The notes beneath the pieces are model-generated. The model had not been told where the DNA came from. It did not search any database and saw only the letters and a list, made by a program, of their open reading frames with translations. The translations under genes and the position numbers were made by a program. Of a stretch of DNA of 64,000 bases, positions 16,322 through 25,317 are shown one piece after another (positions within the stretch are counted from its first letter, which is position 1; the number at the start of each line of letters is the position of its first letter). This DNA is from DASQWP01 sp050697555 (GTDB taxonomy: Bacteria; Actinomycetota; Thermoleophilia; Gaiellales; Gaiellaceae): the NCBI GenBank assembly GCA_050697555.1, contig JBOHAD010000004.1, positions 25,179 to 89,178 on the forward strand, read 5' to 3'.

Positions 16322-16989
16322 ATCGCCGTAAAGGAGTCGACCTCGAGCGAGGCCCCGCCGACGAGGGCGCCGTCGACGTCCGGCTGGGAGAGCAGCTCCT
16401 CGGCGTTCTCCGGCTTGACGGAGCCGCCGTAGAGCACGGGCGCGTCGAGGAGGGACTTGATGAAGGCGTGTGCTTCCTGAGCCATGTCCGGCGTCGCGGT
16501 CTTGCCGGTGCCGATCGCCCACACGGGCTCGTAGGCGACGACCAGCCGCTCGTGCTCGGGCAGGACGGAGACCTGCCGGCGGAGGGCGTCCTCCGTGTCG
16601 CCTCGCTCTCGCTCCTCCTCCGACTCGCCGACGCACGCGATGACGCCGAGCCCGGAGTCGAGCCCGCGCTCGGCGCGGCGTGCCGTCGTCTCATCCGTCT
16701 CGCCGAAGTGCTGACGCCGCTCGGAGTGGCCGACGATCGAGCCGCGCACGCCGAGCTCGAGGAGCATCTCGGCCGAGATCTCGCCGGTAAAGGCGCCCTC
16801 CGGCTCCCAGTGGACGTTCTGGGCATAGATCGTGAGGCCACTCTCGACGGCCTCACGGAGGGACGTGAACGGCGGGCAGACGACAACGTCGACGCCGGGC
16901 GGCGGACTGAACGCGGCCTTGAAGCGCGCACAGAACTCGGCCGTCTGCGACGGCCACTTGTACATCTTCCAGTTGCCGGCTACCAGCAC
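16291..16989 (-). CDS. tpiA: Triosephosphate isomerase
   Basis: Interconverts dihydroxyacetone phosphate and glyceraldehyde 3-phosphate. The TIM barrel shows AGNWKMYK with the substrate-binding Asn/Lys, SIVGHSERRQHFGE with the catalytic His, VVAYEPVWAIGTGKTA with the catalytic Glu and flexible lid, and LYGGSVKPENA. At 232 residues it is slightly shorter than the typical 250. It lies downstream of pgk with a gap of about 97 bases that holds no gene, and its 3' end overlaps gpmI. Confidence 0.95.
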   Translation of the reverse strand: MLVAGNWKMYKWPSQTAEFCARFKAAFSPPPGVDVVVCPPFTSLREAVESGLTIYAQNVHWEPEGAFTGEISAEMLLELGVRGSIVGHSERRQHFGETDETTARRAERGLDSGLGVIACVGESEEERERGDTEDALRRQVSVLPEHERLVVAYEPVWAIGTGKTATPDMAQEAHAFIKSLLDAPVLYGGSVKPENAEELLSQPDVDGALVGGASLEVDSFTAICETAARIRS

Positions 16990-17086
16990 GCTCGCTCCCG
17001 GGGCCGCCGCTGGCCTCCCTCCGGTTCCAGCCTAGCGAGGAAATCTCTACGCGTGATGCATGGATGAGAGCCGAATCGGTGCATAC

Positions 17087-18118
17087 TCAGGCCTCCGGAA
17101 TCGCCGCCACGCCGGGTAGCTCCTTGCCTTCGAGAAGCTCGAGCGAGGCGCCCCCGCCCGTGGAGACCCAGTCGATCCGCTCCGCGAGCCCGAGCTCCTC
17201 GATCGCGCGCACGGAGTCGCCCCCGCCCACGACCGTGTGCGCTGTCGCGGCCGCGACCGCCTCCGCTATCGCCTTCGTCCCGGCCGCGAAGCGCTTCCAC
17301 TCGAAGACACCCATCGGCCCGTTCCAGAACACCGTCCCCGCCTCGCGGATCCGCCCGGCGAACGCCTCACGCGTCTCCGGGCCGATGTCGAGCCCGAGCC
17401 AGCCGTCGGGGACCGCATCCCATGGCACGACCTCCGCCTCTGCATCCGCCGAGAACTCCGATGCCGCCACGATGTCGCGCGGGAGCTCGAAGCCGCTCGC
17501 CCGGTCGACTGCCTCCGCCATCTTCCCGCCGATGAGGACGGCGTCCGCCCGCTCACCAAGAGAGCGCAGCACGCCGATCTTGTCCTCGACCTTGGCCCCA
17601 CCGAGCACGGCCACGAACGGCCGCTCCGGCTCCTCCAACAACGAGCCGAGCTCCTCGAGCTCTCGCTCGAGCAGGAGGCCCGCGTAGGCGGGGAGCAGGT
17701 GCGCCACCCCTTCCGTCGAGGCGTGCGCTCGGTGCGCCGAGCCGAAGGCGTCGTTGACGTACAGATCCCCCTCGGCCGCCAGCTCGCGGGCGAACTCCGG
17801 ATCGGTCTTCGTCTCGCCCGGATGGAAGCGCACGTTCTCGAGCAGCCGCACGCGTTCGTCCGGCAGCAGCTCCGCCAGCCGTGCGCGCACCGGCTCCAGC
17901 GAGAACGCGGGATCCACACCCTTCGGACGCCCCAGGTGCGAGCACAGCACCAGCTCCTCAGCCCCCCGCTCGAGGATGAGCTCGAGCGTGGGCAACGCCG
18001 CCCGGATCCGGGTGTCGTCCGCGACCCGGCCATCCTCGAGAGGAACGTTGAAGTCGACGCGGACGAGGACGCGCCGGCCGGCGACGTCGGCATCGCGGAC
18101 GGATCGCGGCCTGCGCAC
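17087..18118 (-). CDS. pgk: Phosphoglycerate kinase, compact form
   Basis: Makes ATP from 1,3-bisphosphoglycerate. Landmarks: [77 protein letters not shown] and the C-terminal VGGGDS...[14 protein letters not shown]. The protein has 343 residues against about 390-400 usually. The missing part lies between [10 protein letters not shown] and LPRDIVAA, where most PGKs have an extra helix-loop (the GxSLxE segment). The reading frame is intact. It lies downstream of gap, separated by duplicated gap 3' ends. Confidence 0.93.
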   Translation of the reverse strand: MRRPRSVRDADVAGRRVLVRVDFNVPLEDGRVADDTRIRAALPTLELILERGAEELVLCSHLGRPKGVDPAFSLEPVRARLAELLPDERVRLLENVRFHPGETKTDPEFARELAAEGDLYVNDAFGSAHRAHASTEGVAHLLPAYAGLLLERELEELGSLLEEPERPFVAVLGGAKVEDKIGVLRSLGERADAVLIGGKMAEAVDRASGFELPRDIVAASEFSADAEAEVVPWDAVPDGWLGLDIGPETREAFAGRIREAGTVFWNGPMGVFEWKRFAAGTKAIAEAVAAATAHTVVGGGDSVRAIEELGLAERIDWVSTGGGASLELLEGKELPGVAAIPEA

Positions 18119-18160
18119 CTAAAGCAGACGCTCGACGAGGTCCACCAGCCGGCACGAACG
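18119..18160 (-). repeat. Third, shortest copy of the gap 3' end
   Basis: Minus-strand translation reads SCRLVDLVERLL and a stop, the same as the last residues of the GAPDH at 18279. The DNA run GCTCGACGAGGTCCACCAGC is shared with the true gene end. It sits directly before the pgk start. Confidence 0.7.
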
Positions 18161-18220
18161 GGCCCTCACAGAAGCCGCTCGACCAGATCCGCGAGCCTGC
18201 ACGAATACCCCCACTCGTTG
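18161..18220 (-). repeat. Second copy of the gap 3' end
   Basis: About 55 of 60 bases match 18274-18333. It translates as GNEWGYSCRLADLVERLL and a stop, against DNEWGYSCRLVDLVERLL in the true gene, and the five bases after the stop are duplicated too. It has no start and is not expressed as a gene. Confidence 0.75.
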
Positions 18221-18225
18221 CCCAG

Positions 18226-18252
18226 CACGGGGGAACCGATGGTTCCCCCGTG
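18226..18252. repeat. 12-bp perfect hairpin (GGGGGAACC type)
   Basis: CACGGGGGAACC-GAT-GGTTCCCCCGTG, followed by GGCCCCCTCCTTC. Nearly the same hairpin with a similar right flank occurs at 52411-52437, suggesting a small dispersed repeat family. Here it lies between the duplicated gap ends. Confidence 0.6.
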
Positions 18253-18278
18253 GGCCCCCTCCTTCAGGCGCCCGGCCC

Positions 18279-19277
18279 TCACAGAAGCCGCTCGACGAGG
18301 TCCACCAGCCTGCACGAATATCCCCACTCGTTGTCGTACCAGCCGAACACCTTGACCTCGTTCCCCTTCGCCATCGTCAGCTCGCTGTCGAAGATGGACG
18401 AGTACTCGCTCCCGATGATGTCTGTGGAGACGAGCGGATCGTCCGAGTAGCGGAGGATGCCCTCGAGTGGGCCGTTGTCGGCGACCGCCTTGAACTTCGC
18501 GTTCACCTCGTCGACGTCCACCTCGCTCCTGAGGTGCGCGACGAGGTCGACGACCGAGCCGTCCGGCACCGGTGCGCGGATCGCAACCCCGTCGACCTTG
18601 CCCTGGAGCTCGGGGATGACGAGCCCGATCGCGCGCGCCGCGCCCGTCGAGGTCGGGATGAGGTTGATCGCCGCCGAGCGGGCGCGCCGGAGGTCTTTGT
18701 GCGGGAGGTCCTGGAGTCGCTGGTCGCTCGTGTACGCGTGGATCGTCGTCATGAACCCGGATTCGATTCCCCACTCGTCGTTCAGCACCTTGGCGAGAGG
18801 GGCGACGCAGTTCGTCGTGCAGGAAGCGTTGGAGACGATCCGGTGCTGCTCCTTGTCGTAGGCGTCGTCGTTGACGCCGAGGACGATCGTCACGTCGGGA
18901 TCCGTCGCCGGGGCGGAGATGACGACCTTCTGTGCACCGGCGTCGAGATGCAGCTGCGCCTGGTCCCGCTTGGTGAAGAGGCCGGTCGACTCGACGACGA
19001 CGTCGACGCCGAGGTCCTTCCAGGGGAGGGCGGCCGGGTCCTTCTCGTTCAGCCAGCGAATCTCGGTGTCGCCCACCCGGATGACGCCCTCCCCGGGCTC
19101 GACGTCCTCCCCGAGCGGCCCGAGCACGGAGTCGAACTTCAGCAGGTGGGCGAACGTCTTCGCATCGCCGACGTCGTTGGCGGCCACGAACTCGATGTCC
19201 GCGCCCCGCTTGCGGGCGGCACGGAAGAAGTTGCGGCCTATGCGACCGAAGCCGTTGATGCCGACACGTACGCTCAT
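18279..19277 (-). CDS. gap: Glyceraldehyde-3-phosphate dehydrogenase, type I
   Basis: NAD(P)-dependent oxidation and phosphorylation of glyceraldehyde 3-phosphate. Shows VGINGFGRIGRNFFRA (nucleotide-binding fold), SNASCTTNCVAPLAK with the catalytic Cys, HAYTSDQRLQD, RARSAAINLIPTSTGAA, and the end WYDNEWGYSCRLVDLV. 332 residues, normal length. ATG 19277 is preceded by GGAGG. It is the first gene of the gap-pgk-tpiA-gpmI group and lies downstream of whiA, an order also seen in many Gram-positive genomes. Its 3' end is partly duplicated twice downstream. Confidence 0.96.
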   Translation of the reverse strand: MSVRVGINGFGRIGRNFFRAARKRGADIEFVAANDVGDAKTFAHLLKFDSVLGPLGEDVEPGEGVIRVGDTEIRWLNEKDPAALPWKDLGVDVVVESTGLFTKRDQAQLHLDAGAQKVVISAPATDPDVTIVLGVNDDAYDKEQHRIVSNASCTTNCVAPLAKVLNDEWGIESGFMTTIHAYTSDQRLQDLPHKDLRRARSAAINLIPTSTGAARAIGLVIPELQGKVDGVAIRAPVPDGSVVDLVAHLRSEVDVDEVNAKFKAVADNGPLEGILRYSDDPLVSTDIIGSEYSSIFDSELTMAKGNEVKVFGWYDNEWGYSCRLVDLVERLL

Positions 19278-19311
19278 GCGACCTCCGCTGTCCGTGGGTT
19301 CCCGGCGCGCG

Positions 19312-19317
19312 ATTCTA
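19312..19317 (-). promoter_or_regulatory. -10 box (TAGAAT) of gap
   Basis: TAGAAT lies 34 bases upstream of the gap start on the minus strand, leaving room for a short leader with the GGAGG site. No convincing -35 box was found. The rest of the 263-base gap to whiA shows no gene. Confidence 0.45.
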
Positions 19318-19540
19318 CCCCGGCGCCGAACTGGTAAGTCCTGGCTCCCCCCTTGCACCGCTGTGATACGAGGGATACGCTGGTTTTGAGCGGGTCCACG
19401 CTCGTCGGGCGTCGGATTCAGACCCCGTCCGGCGCCACGGTCCGGAGCGTGGTTCAACCGGAGGGGGAGGTCGTCCTCGGAGCTTCCCCTCCGACCCGCT
19501 CCTCGGTTTCTGGCCGGCGGCGCCCCCGAACCCGAGGTAC

Positions 19541-20461
19541 TTACCGTTCCGCGAGACGCTGCAGCTTTGCCAACCGTCGCTGTGCAGAGGCCTTCGTCGC
19601 CGGAGGGCGGCAGCGGCCGGCGAGCTCGCGGAGCGAGAGGGTCGGATGCCGGCGGCGCAGGCGCGCGATCTCGCGGAGCTCCGGCGGGAGCTGGTCCAGG
19701 CGTCCGGCGGTCGCGAGGCGCCGGATGGCACGCAGCTGCTCGTCGGCAGCGCGGCTGGCCCGGCCGATGTTCGCATGGTCGGCGTTGGCGAGGCGGTTCG
19801 CGCGGGCGCGCGTGGAGGCGACGACGGCGTCCTCGCCGAAGCGAAGAGCCGCGTCGTGGGCGCCGAGGAAGGCCAGCAGGTCGGCGATGCTCTCGACCCC
19901 CTTGGCGTAGGCGACCGCGTGCCGCGCCCGTTCGTACACCCCGAGCGCGAAGCCCTCCTCACGTGCGAGCGCTTCGAGGAAATCGGCCGCCTGGGTGTCC
20001 GACGTGCGGAGCTCCAGGTGCGCGTTTCGGGGCCCGCTCGCCGACCCCGCGGCGAGGAAAGCGCCCCGAAGATACGCGGCGCGGCAGCACGAGCGTGCGA
20101 CGACGCGACGCGGCGGGCGCTCGAGCGGCGCGAGCCTCGCGTCGAGGACGCCCGCCTCGTTCAGCGCCTGCACCGCCCGCGGATCGTCCTCGAGGTGGAT
20201 CTGGAAGCGCCTGGCCCGCTCGAAGGCCTGCCGGCGGTACGTCCGGATCTCGCAAGGAACCCCGTAGGAGCGCAGGAGCGAGAAGGCGCGCCGGGCAACC
20301 GCGGGGGTCGCAACCTCGAGGTGGAGCGCGATCCGCCCTCCGCCGCGCAGGTGGACGCTCCCGGCCGTGCGAACGAGCGCCGAGAGCTCCGCCAGCCGGC
20401 AGCAGGACTTGCGGGGATCGATGGCCGCGAGCTCGGAACGCACGTCGTCCGAGAGCTTCAT
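19541..20461 (-). CDS. whiA: DNA-binding regulator WhiA
   Basis: A sporulation/division regulator of Gram-positive bacteria combining a LAGLIDADG-like N-terminal domain with a C-terminal helix-turn-helix. The 306-residue protein shows KSCCRLAELSALVRTAGSVH near the N-terminus, a RSCCRAAYLRGAFLAAGS core motif, and the C-terminal RRHPTLSLRELAGRCRPPATK helix-turn-helix. Its ATG overlaps the ogt stop (ATGA). The usual neighbours rapZ and yvcK are absent; ogt takes their place. Confidence 0.93.
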   Translation of the reverse strand: MKLSDDVRSELAAIDPRKSCCRLAELSALVRTAGSVHLRGGGRIALHLEVATPAVARRAFSLLRSYGVPCEIRTYRRQAFERARRFQIHLEDDPRAVQALNEAGVLDARLAPLERPPRRVVARSCCRAAYLRGAFLAAGSASGPRNAHLELRTSDTQAADFLEALAREEGFALGVYERARHAVAYAKGVESIADLLAFLGAHDAALRFGEDAVVASTRARANRLANADHANIGRASRAADEQLRAIRRLATAGRLDQLPPELREIARLRRRHPTLSLRELAGRCRPPATKASAQRRLAKLQRLAER

Positions 20462-20919
20462 GCGTGCGCACCTTCCAGGGCGAGGAGACGTCGCTTGTAG
20501 TCGGTGCCGAGCGACCCGTAGGCACCGAGTCCGTTCGCAGCGACGACCCGATGGCACGGGACGAGGAGGGGAAAGCGATTGCCGGCGCAGAACGAGCCCG
20601 CAGCGCGCTGCGCGTTCGGGTGGCCGGCGAGCGCGGCCAGCTCACCGTAGGTGACGACCTCGCCGTAGGGCACGCGGCGCAGGGTTGCCGCGACGGCGCG
20701 CTGGAAGGGCGTCGTCCACTCGAGGTCCAGCTCGACGTCCCCGAAGTCCACTCGCTCCCCGCCGAAGTAGGCGAGCAGGCGCTCGACGAGCGGATGGCTC
20801 GCCGTCTGGCCGCCGCGGCCGGCGCTCGGAAGCTCGTGGTTAACGAGGAGCCCGTCCTCGAGCCAGATCTCCCCTACGCCCCAACCCGGCGCTTCGTAGC
20901 GGATCACCCGCACGGGCAT
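20458..20919 (-). CDS. ogt: Methylated-DNA-protein cysteine methyltransferase
   Basis: Suicidal repair of O6-alkylguanine by transfer to a cysteine. The C-terminal domain is complete: FQRAVAATLRRVPYGEVVTYGELA (helix-turn-helix with Tyr/Arg finger) and NRFPLLVPCHRVVAANG with the acceptor Cys in PCHRV. The short N-terminal domain lacks the Ada methyl-phosphotriester part, so this is an Ogt-type protein of about 153 residues from ATG 20919. It overlaps whiA by 4 bases. Confidence 0.92.
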   Translation of the reverse strand: MPVRVIRYEAPGWGVGEIWLEDGLLVNHELPSAGRGGQTASHPLVERLLAYFGGERVDFGDVELDLEWTTPFQRAVAATLRRVPYGEVVTYGELAALAGHPNAQRAAGSFCAGNRFPLLVPCHRVVAANGLGAYGSLGTDYKRRLLALEGAHA

Positions 20920-20965
20920 AGCATGCCCTCGCAACGCATCTCTCGGGCCCGGACTCAAGAGCCAC

Positions 20966-20988
20966 GTCCCGGTGCCAGGCACCGGGAC
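20966..20988. repeat. Palindromic repeat GTCCCGGTGCC-A-GGCACCGGGAC
   Basis: Perfect 11-bp arms around a single central A. It lies where the -35 region of pruA would be. It belongs with similar palindromes at 35446, 45623 and 61003. Confidence 0.6.
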
Positions 20989-21004
20989 CGGTCCAGATGA
21001 GACG

Positions 21005-21010
21005 TAGAAT
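21005..21010 (+). promoter_or_regulatory. -10 box (TAGAAT) for leaderless pruA
   Basis: TAGAAT ends 7 bases before GTG 21018. It overlaps an in-frame ATG (21009), which argues for the GTG as the start. Confidence 0.5.
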
Positions 21011-21017
21011 GGCGCCC

Positions 21018-22670
21018 GTGAGCGCCTCCGGGATCTTTCGCCCGCCGCCGCCCGCGAACGAGGCCGTGCGCTCCTACGCGCCCGGGTCACCGGAGCGGGC
21101 CAGCCTCCAGGTCCGTCTGGAGCAGATGAAGGCGGAGCGGCCCGAGATCCCCCTCGTCATCGGCGGCGAGGACGTCACGACGGGGAACCTGAAGCAGGCC
21201 GTCATGCCGCACGACAAGGCTCACGTCCTCGCGGACGTCCACCAGGGCGGCGCCGCGGAGGTGGAGCGGGCGATCGACGCGGCCGGCGAGGCGTGGCACG
21301 ACTGGCACCGGCTTCCCTGGGAGGAACGCGCGACCGTCTTCCTCCGCGCAGCGGAGCTCCTCGCCGGGCCCTGGCGCGACACGCTCAACGCCGCCACGAT
21401 GCTCGGCCAGTCGAAGACCGCGCACCAGGCGGAGATCGACGCCGCCTGCGAGCTCATCGACTTCTGGCGCTTCAACCCCGTCTTCATGACGCGGATCTAC
21501 GAGGAGCAGCCGATCTCGTCGCCCGGGATGTGGAACCGGATGGAGTACCGCCCGCTCGAGGGCTTCGTCTTCGCGGTCACGCCCTTCAACTTCACCGCCA
21601 TCGCCGGCAACCTGCCCGCCTCGCCGGCCATGATGGGCAACACGATCGTCTGGAAGCCAGCCGGGACGGCAATGCTCTCCGCCTACTACATCATGCGCCT
21701 CCTCCAAGAGGCCGGGCTTCCCGACGGCGTCGTCAACCTCGTCTACGGAAGCGGCGCCGAGATCGGGAATGCCGCGCTGGCGAGCCCCGACCTCGCCGGC
21801 GTCCACTTCACCGGCTCGACGCCGGTGTTCCAGGGGATGTGGAAGACGATCGGCAAGAACATCGAGACCTACCGGAGCTACCCGCGCATCGTCGGCGAGA
21901 CAGGGGGCAAGGACTTCATCGTCGCTCACCCCACGGCCGACGTGGACGCCCTGGCCACCGCGATCGTGCGCGGCTCCTTCGAGTACCAGGGCCAGAAGTG
22001 CTCGGCCGCCTCCCGCGTCTACGCACCCGCGAAGCTCTGGCCCGAGCTGAAGGAGCGGCTCATCGAGCAGGTGCGCGAGCTCCGCGTCGGCGACGTCTCC
22101 GACTTCTCCAACTTCATGGGCGCCGTCATCGACTCGAGCTCCTTCCGTACGCAGAAAGAGGCCATCGAGGAGGCGCGCGCGCACGCCAGGTCCGAGGTCG
22201 TCGTCGGCGGCGGCTACGACTCGAGCGTGGGCTACTTCGTCGAGCCGACCGTCATCGAGACCCAGGACCCCGACTTCCGGCTTCTGCGCGAGGAGCTCTT
22301 CGGCCCCGTCGTCACGACGTTCGTCTATCCCGACGGCAAGTGGGAGGAGACGCTCGAGCTCGTCGACAGGTCGGCCCCCTACGGCCTCACGGGCGCGATC
22401 TTCGCCGACGACCGCGAGGCCGTGCTCGAGGCCGCCGACGCGCTCCGCTACGCAGCCGGGAACCTCTACGTGAACGACAAGCCGACGGGCGCGGTCGTGG
22501 CGCAGCAGCCCTTCGGCGGCGCCCGCGCCTCGGGGACGAACGACAAGGCCGGCTCGATGTGGAACCTCATCCGCTGGGTGAGCCCGCGGACGATCAAGGA
22601 GACCTTCGTGCCGCCCACGGACTACCGGTACCCCTTCATGGGCCCGGACGAGGGCCGCGGAGCCATCTGA
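21018..22670 (+). CDS. pruA: L-glutamate gamma-semialdehyde dehydrogenase (1-pyrroline-5-carboxylate dehydrogenase)
   Basis: NAD-dependent last step of proline (and arginine) catabolism, giving glutamate. A 550-residue aldehyde dehydrogenase with VTPFNFTAIAGNLPASPAMM (characteristic of P5C dehydrogenases), GETGGKDFIV with the catalytic Glu, EYQGQKCSAASRVY with the nucleophile Cys, and NLYVNDKPTGAVVAQQPFGG. No proline dehydrogenase gene is adjacent. Start GTG 21018 chosen from the -10 spacing; ATG 21009 and 20997 are alternatives. Confidence 0.93.
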   Translation: MSASGIFRPPPPANEAVRSYAPGSPERASLQVRLEQMKAERPEIPLVIGGEDVTTGNLKQAVMPHDKAHVLADVHQGGAAEVERAIDAAGEAWHDWHRLPWEERATVFLRAAELLAGPWRDTLNAATMLGQSKTAHQAEIDAACELIDFWRFNPVFMTRIYEEQPISSPGMWNRMEYRPLEGFVFAVTPFNFTAIAGNLPASPAMMGNTIVWKPAGTAMLSAYYIMRLLQEAGLPDGVVNLVYGSGAEIGNAALASPDLAGVHFTGSTPVFQGMWKTIGKNIETYRSYPRIVGETGGKDFIVAHPTADVDALATAIVRGSFEYQGQKCSAASRVYAPAKLWPELKERLIEQVRELRVGDVSDFSNFMGAVIDSSSFRTQKEAIEEARAHARSEVVVGGGYDSSVGYFVEPTVIETQDPDFRLLREELFGPVVTTFVYPDGKWEETLELVDRSAPYGLTGAIFADDREAVLEAADALRYAAGNLYVNDKPTGAVVAQQPFGGARASGTNDKAGSMWNLIRWVSPRTIKETFVPPTDYRYPFMGPDEGRGAI

Positions 22671-22673
22671 GCC

Positions 22674-24131
22674 GTGCCGCCGGCTCCCGACGGCGAACCC
22701 ACCGGCGGCGTCACCCACCACGGGGAGGTCACGCCGCGCGGCCTCGACGTCGTCCCGCGCTCGCCGTTCTTCGAGGGACGCTTCGGACGCCTGTTCCGGA
22801 GCCTCCCCCCGTTCGAGCCGCCGGACGAGCTGCTCCAGGAGCTCGGCGCCCCGGACGGGCCGATGCGGGAGCCGGCCCGGCGGGCGCAGGACAACGCGGC
22901 GATCCCCTCCGGGTACACGTACCTCGGCCAGCTCGTCGATCACGACATCACCTTCGACCCGACTTCGAGCTTCTCGCGCCGGAACGACCCCGACGCCCTC
23001 CAGAACTTCCGCACGCCCCGCTTCGACCTCGACTGCCTCTACCTCGCCGGGCGGCGCGCCTCACCCTTCCTCTACGACAAGCGCGACTCGGCGAGGTTCC
23101 TCCTCGCGCGGAACCGGGCGCGCGACCTCGACCTCCCGCGGAACGCCCAACAGGTCGCGCTCATCGGCGATCCCCGGAACGACGAGAACATCCTCGTCTC
23201 GCAGCTCCACGTGGGCTTTCTCTCCTTCCACAACGAGGTCGTCGACCACCTGCGCGCGCGGAGAGCCAACCTCGAGCGCCACGCGCTCCCGGGCGAGACG
23301 CTCTTCGCCACCGCCCAGCGCCTCGTCCGCTGGCACTACCAGTGGGTCGTCGTCAACGACTTCCTCCCCCGCATCGTCGGCCGCCAGGCCGTGAGCCGGA
23401 TCCTGAAGAAGGAGGCCGGTGGGAAGCTGAAGGTCGAGCTCGACTTCTACAAGCCGCAGCGCTCTCCCTTCATCCCGGTCGAGTTCGCCGTCGCCGCCTA
23501 CCGCTTCGGGCACAGCATGATCCGCCCTGTCTACGACCTGAACGACGTCATCACGCGTGTGGACATCTTCGGCGGCCCTCGCGCCCACCCGCTCACCCAC
23601 CTCGGCGGCGCGAGGCGCCTGCCCGACGGCTGGGCGGCGAAGTGGCCGCTCTTCTTCCCCATCGGACGCAGGCGGCCGCAGCCGAGCAGGAAGATCAACG
23701 CACGCCTTGCGCCCCCGCTCCTCGCTCTTCCGCAGGAGGTGGCGGGTACCGCGAATCGGCATCTCCGCTCGCTCGCCACCCGCAACTTCCTGCGCGGGAA
23801 GGCGCTCGGCCTCCCCTCCGGTCAGGCCGTGGCGACGGCGATGGGCGAGACGCCGCTGACGAACGGCCAGCTCGGCCTGCGCGGGGCCGCCTGGGACGGT
23901 GGTGCGCCGCTCTGGTTTTACGTCCTCAAGGAGGCCGAGCGGACGCAGCGCGGCGCGCGGCTCGGGCCGGTCGGCGGTCGCATCGTCGCGGAGGTGCTCC
24001 TCGGCCTGCTCGGGCACGACAAGACGTCGTACGTGAATGCGGAGACGCTCTGGCGGCCCATTCGCCCGATGGCGCCGCGGGTGGGCGAGTTCGAGATGGC
24101 CGACCTGCTGCGCTTCGCGAAGGTCGCCTGA
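22674..24131 (+). CDS. Animal-type haem peroxidase family protein
   Basis: A 485-residue member of the animal haem-dependent peroxidase superfamily (PF03098). Visible signatures are GYTYLGQLVDHDITFDP with the distal His/Asp, RNDENILVSQLHVGFLSFHN, and AAYRFGHSMIRPVY with the proximal His. Bacterial members may halogenate or oxidise phenolics, or act in defence; the substrate is unknown. No signal peptide is obvious. It begins with GTG 3 bases after the pruA stop, so the two are probably co-transcribed. Confidence 0.85.
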   Translation: MPPAPDGEPTGGVTHHGEVTPRGLDVVPRSPFFEGRFGRLFRSLPPFEPPDELLQELGAPDGPMREPARRAQDNAAIPSGYTYLGQLVDHDITFDPTSSFSRRNDPDALQNFRTPRFDLDCLYLAGRRASPFLYDKRDSARFLLARNRARDLDLPRNAQQVALIGDPRNDENILVSQLHVGFLSFHNEVVDHLRARRANLERHALPGETLFATAQRLVRWHYQWVVVNDFLPRIVGRQAVSRILKKEAGGKLKVELDFYKPQRSPFIPVEFAVAAYRFGHSMIRPVYDLNDVITRVDIFGGPRAHPLTHLGGARRLPDGWAAKWPLFFPIGRRRPQPSRKINARLAPPLLALPQEVAGTANRHLRSLATRNFLRGKALGLPSGQAVATAMGETPLTNGQLGLRGAAWDGGAPLWFYVLKEAERTQRGARLGPVGGRIVAEVLLGLLGHDKTSYVNAETLWRPIRPMAPRVGEFEMADLLRFAKVA

Positions 24132-24208
24132 CGCCCGGAAGGGTTTAGATCGGCGGCCCGCACGGTACTCCTATACGTCGGGTAGACAGCAGCTCACCAG
24201 GGGGGAGC

Positions 24209-25297
24209 ATGAAGAAAGCCTCTTTAAGTCTGCTCGTAGCGGCCGTTCTCTGCACGATCCTGGCGCCGACTGCGAGCGCCGCGTACGACGACGCGGCCTG
24301 CCGGACGGCAGCTGTCACGTGGGCGAATGATCCTTGCGCGGGCAACCAGTGGGGGATCGTCAACGTGAGGGCTCCGGGAGCCTGGAGCGTCACGCAGGGA
24401 GCCGGGGTGACGGTGGCGGTGGTGGACACCGGCGCCGACTTCGACCACCCGGACCTCGCCGCGAACCTCGTCCGCGTCGCCGGCTCCGACATCACGCGCA
24501 ACCAGGCGTACAAGTGCCCGTTCATGCCTACCGGCGGCCAAGGCTCGAACGCGGTCGCCCAGGACGACAACGGTCACGGCACCCACGTCTCGGGCACGAT
24601 CGCCGCCGTGACGAACAACGGCGTCGGCGTCGCAGGCGTGGCGCCGGCGGCCAGGGTCCTCCCGGTCAAGGTGCTCGACGCCTCGGGATCGGGCTCCGAC
24701 AACGACGTCGCCCGGGGTATCTGCTTCGCCGCGGACAACGGAGCGAAGGTCATCAACCTCAGCCTCGGCTTCGACCCGGCCTCCTCCATCGTCGTCACCA
24801 TGCTCGGTAACGACACGGACCAGGCGATCTCGTACGCCTACGGGAAGAGCTCCGCCGTCGTCATCGCCGCGGGCAACGAGACCTTCCCCGCCTGCGACTT
24901 CCCGGCCTCGCACACGAAGGCGCTCTGCGTGGGCTCCGTCGACCGCCGCGACAACCACTCCTGGTTCTCGAACTTCGGCACGAACGTCGGCGTCGTCGCG
25001 CCCGGCGGTCTCGGCAGCGTCTTCTGCGAGGACAGCGAGGACATCTGGTCGACGCTTCTGCCCGGATCCTCGGGCGACTGCGCCGACGACGGCTACGACT
25101 CTTTCGCAGGCACGTCGATGGCGTCCCCGCACGTGGCGGCTGTCGCCGCGCTCGTCGTCGCGACGCACGGGAGCGGCGTCAGCCCGGACTTCGTCTACAC
25201 CAAGCTCGAGCAAACGGCCGACGACCTCGGTACGCCCGGCGTCGACCCGATCTACGGCCACGGACGCGTGAACGCGCACCGCGCCGTCACCCAGTAG
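24209..25297 (+). CDS. Secreted subtilisin-like serine protease (S8)
   Basis: A 362-residue exported protease. A signal peptide (KKASLSLLVAAVLCTILAPTASA, cleavage near residue 26) is followed by the subtilase domain with the triad VAVVDTGADFDHPD (Asp), DNGHGTHVSGT (His) and FAGTSMASPHVAA (Ser), plus KVINLSLGF. There is no evident inhibitor propeptide of normal size: only about 30 residues separate signal and catalytic domain. GGGGGGAG precedes the ATG. The next gene has an almost identical leader and is also secreted. Confidence 0.92.
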   Translation: MKKASLSLLVAAVLCTILAPTASAAYDDAACRTAAVTWANDPCAGNQWGIVNVRAPGAWSVTQGAGVTVAVVDTGADFDHPDLAANLVRVAGSDITRNQAYKCPFMPTGGQGSNAVAQDDNGHGTHVSGTIAAVTNNGVGVAGVAPAARVLPVKVLDASGSGSDNDVARGICFAADNGAKVINLSLGFDPASSIVVTMLGNDTDQAISYAYGKSSAVVIAAGNETFPACDFPASHTKALCVGSVDRRDNHSWFSNFGTNVGVVAPGGLGSVFCEDSEDIWSTLLPGSSGDCADDGYDSFAGTSMASPHVAAVAALVVATHGSGVSPDFVYTKLEQTADDLGTPGVDPIYGHGRVNAHRAVTQ

Positions 25298-25317
25298 TCA
25301 GGCTCCAGGGGGGAACC

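Noticed and set aside
22668..22676. TGA between pruA and the peroxidase gene as a readthrough codon
   Set aside because: Both proteins have normal ends and starts, and no hairpin of SECIS type follows.
21087..22943. Long minus-strand frame antisense to pruA
   Set aside because: Low-complexity Val/Asp/Gly/Arg composition typical of antisense frames in GC-rich genes.
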